DNA of 64,000 bases from Tannerellaceae bacterium (lineage in GTDB: Bacteria; Bacteroidota; Bacteroidia; Bacteroidales; Tannerellaceae). The notes under the pieces were generated by a model. It searched no databases and had not been told where the DNA came from. It saw only the letters and a list, made by a program, of their open reading frames with translations. Of the stretch, positions 63,534 to 64,000 are shown in pieces. The DNA is taken from positions 1 through 64,000 of the forward strand of contig JAIRRS010000006.1 of NCBI GenBank assembly GCA_031255855.1. Direction: 5' to 3'. Each line of letters begins with the position of its first letter. Within the stretch, counting starts at the first letter, position 1. The position numbers were made by a program, and so were the translations under genes.

Positions 63534-64000
63534 ATGAACAAAATAAAAATCGTATTCGTTCTTTTGACGTGTATATTATTCTCTTGTGCCAATAAGAGTT
63601 CGAATGATAATCCCACAAGGTCAAACAATCAAATTTCCACAGCGTCGGCCGGTAAAACGCCCGATTTCAATCCCGACAGCGCTTATATATATGCGGAAAA
63701 CCAAGTTAATTTCGGGACACGTGTTCCGAATTCCAAAGGACATAAAGATTGCGGAGATTATCTCGTTGCAGAATTGAAACGTTTCGGAGCCGAACTTTAC
63801 GTGCAGGAAATGACACTGACCGCCTACAATGGCGATAGGCTGAACGCCCGTAACATTATCGGTTCTTATAATCCTGATAATTCCAAACGGATATTACTTT
63901 TTGCCCATTGGGACACTCGCCCGTATGCCGAACATGACCCTGATTCTGCCAAATGGCACAGCCCTATCGAGGGAGCCGACGACGGAGCCAGCGGAGTAGG
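63534..64000 (+). CDS. M28-family peptidase / glutaminyl-peptide cyclotransferase-like lipoprotein (5' part)
   Basis: The frame is open from the ATG at 63534 to the window end (155 codons). The signal peptide with lipobox LFSC (Cys18) gives an exported lipoprotein. The zinc-binding context AHWDTRP with GADDGASGV at the cut end fits the M28/glutaminyl cyclase fold, which uses one or two zinc ions. Bacteroidota members of this type often cyclise N-terminal glutamine in exported proteins. An in-frame ATG at 63525 is an alternative start. The 3' part lies outside the window. Confidence 0.82.
   Translation, partial: MNKIKIVFVLLTCILFSCANKSSNDNPTRSNNQISTASAGKTPDFNPDSAYIYAENQVNFGTRVPNSKGHKDCGDYLVAELKRFGAELYVQEMTLTAYNGDRLNARNIIGSYNPDNSKRILLFAHWDTRPYAEHDPDSAKWHSPIEGADDGASGV

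Noticed and set aside
1..64000. tRNA, rRNA, insertion sequence or prophage genes
   Set aside because: None was recognised on either strand by reading; a tRNAscan or IS search could still find a short or degenerate element.

Overview
The window reads as a chromosomal segment of a Bacteroidota, order Bacteroidales (a Parabacteroides/Tannerellaceae-like gut or oral anaerobe is plausible, but the genus cannot be fixed from sequence alone). The reasons are promoters of the Bacteroidota type (TTTG, 19-20 bases, TAnnTTTG), a SusC/SusD pair with ECF sigma and FecR-type anti-sigma genes, an S46 dipeptidyl-peptidase, a DUF3244-like secreted protein, the long insert-containing form of IspG, and the rimP-nusA-infB-suf gene order. 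No rRNA, tRNA, CRISPR array or intact insertion sequence was seen.

Layout. 0-4.6 kb (+): a tiny ORF coupled to a YgjP-like metalloprotease, metG, a DegT-family aminotransferase and a small unknown gene, closed by a perfect 24-bp hairpin. 4.7-14.3 kb (-): one long apparent operon rimP-nusA-infB-cvpA-sufB-[outer-membrane barrel]-sufC-sufD behind a consensus promoter. 14.4-18.5 kb (-): a three-gene operon of TPR protein, polytopic membrane protein and a CxxCH-containing beta-propeller lipoprotein. 18.7-20.2 kb: trpS (+) and a yqaA-like gene (-). From about 16.5 to 20.2 kb the + strand is strongly A+C-rich whichever strand is coding. 20.4-26.2 kb (-): a MacAB/TolC-type efflux operon with two different permeases. 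26.4-27.5 kb (-): an SPFH membrane protein and an Arc-like regulator.

27.9-37.5 kb (-) is an A+T-rich island (about 30% G+C in lines counted, against about 50% in metG). I read it as a complete, apparently undescribed radical-SAM RiPP locus: a previously uncalled 54-residue precursor with a textbook double-glycine leader and two cysteines, a SPASM radical SAM maturase, a TonB-dependent-receptor-like barrel, a C39 peptidase/ABC exporter, a short HlyD-like adaptor, a DUF3244-like secreted protein, a broken LytTR regulator and a membrane TPR-HTH regulator. This is the main discovery candidate.

37.8-46.1 kb (+): a minimal polysaccharide utilisation locus (ECF sigma, FecR, SusC with STN domain, SusD, GH30). 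46.2-50.9 kb (-): S46 peptidase (DPP7-type specificity residue), a polysaccharide flippase, ruvB. 51.3-56.2 kb (+): rpoN, a PAP2-like membrane protein, gcvH, purE, ispG. 56.3-62.6 kb (+): the branched-chain amino acid operon ilvD-ilvB-ilvN-(acyl-ACP thioesterase)-ilvC, preceded by a complete transcription attenuator with an Ile/Leu/Val-rich leader peptide. 62.7-64 kb (+): a flavodoxin-fold oxidoreductase and the 5' end of an M28/glutaminyl cyclase-like lipoprotein.

Two families of short intergenic repeats recur. A TTCATTGGGATGA / CATCCAGATGA cluster sits upstream of both sigma-factor genes (37.7 and 51.1 kb). A hairpin with AACGGTTAATGG arms occurs at 46.2 and 53.8 kb.
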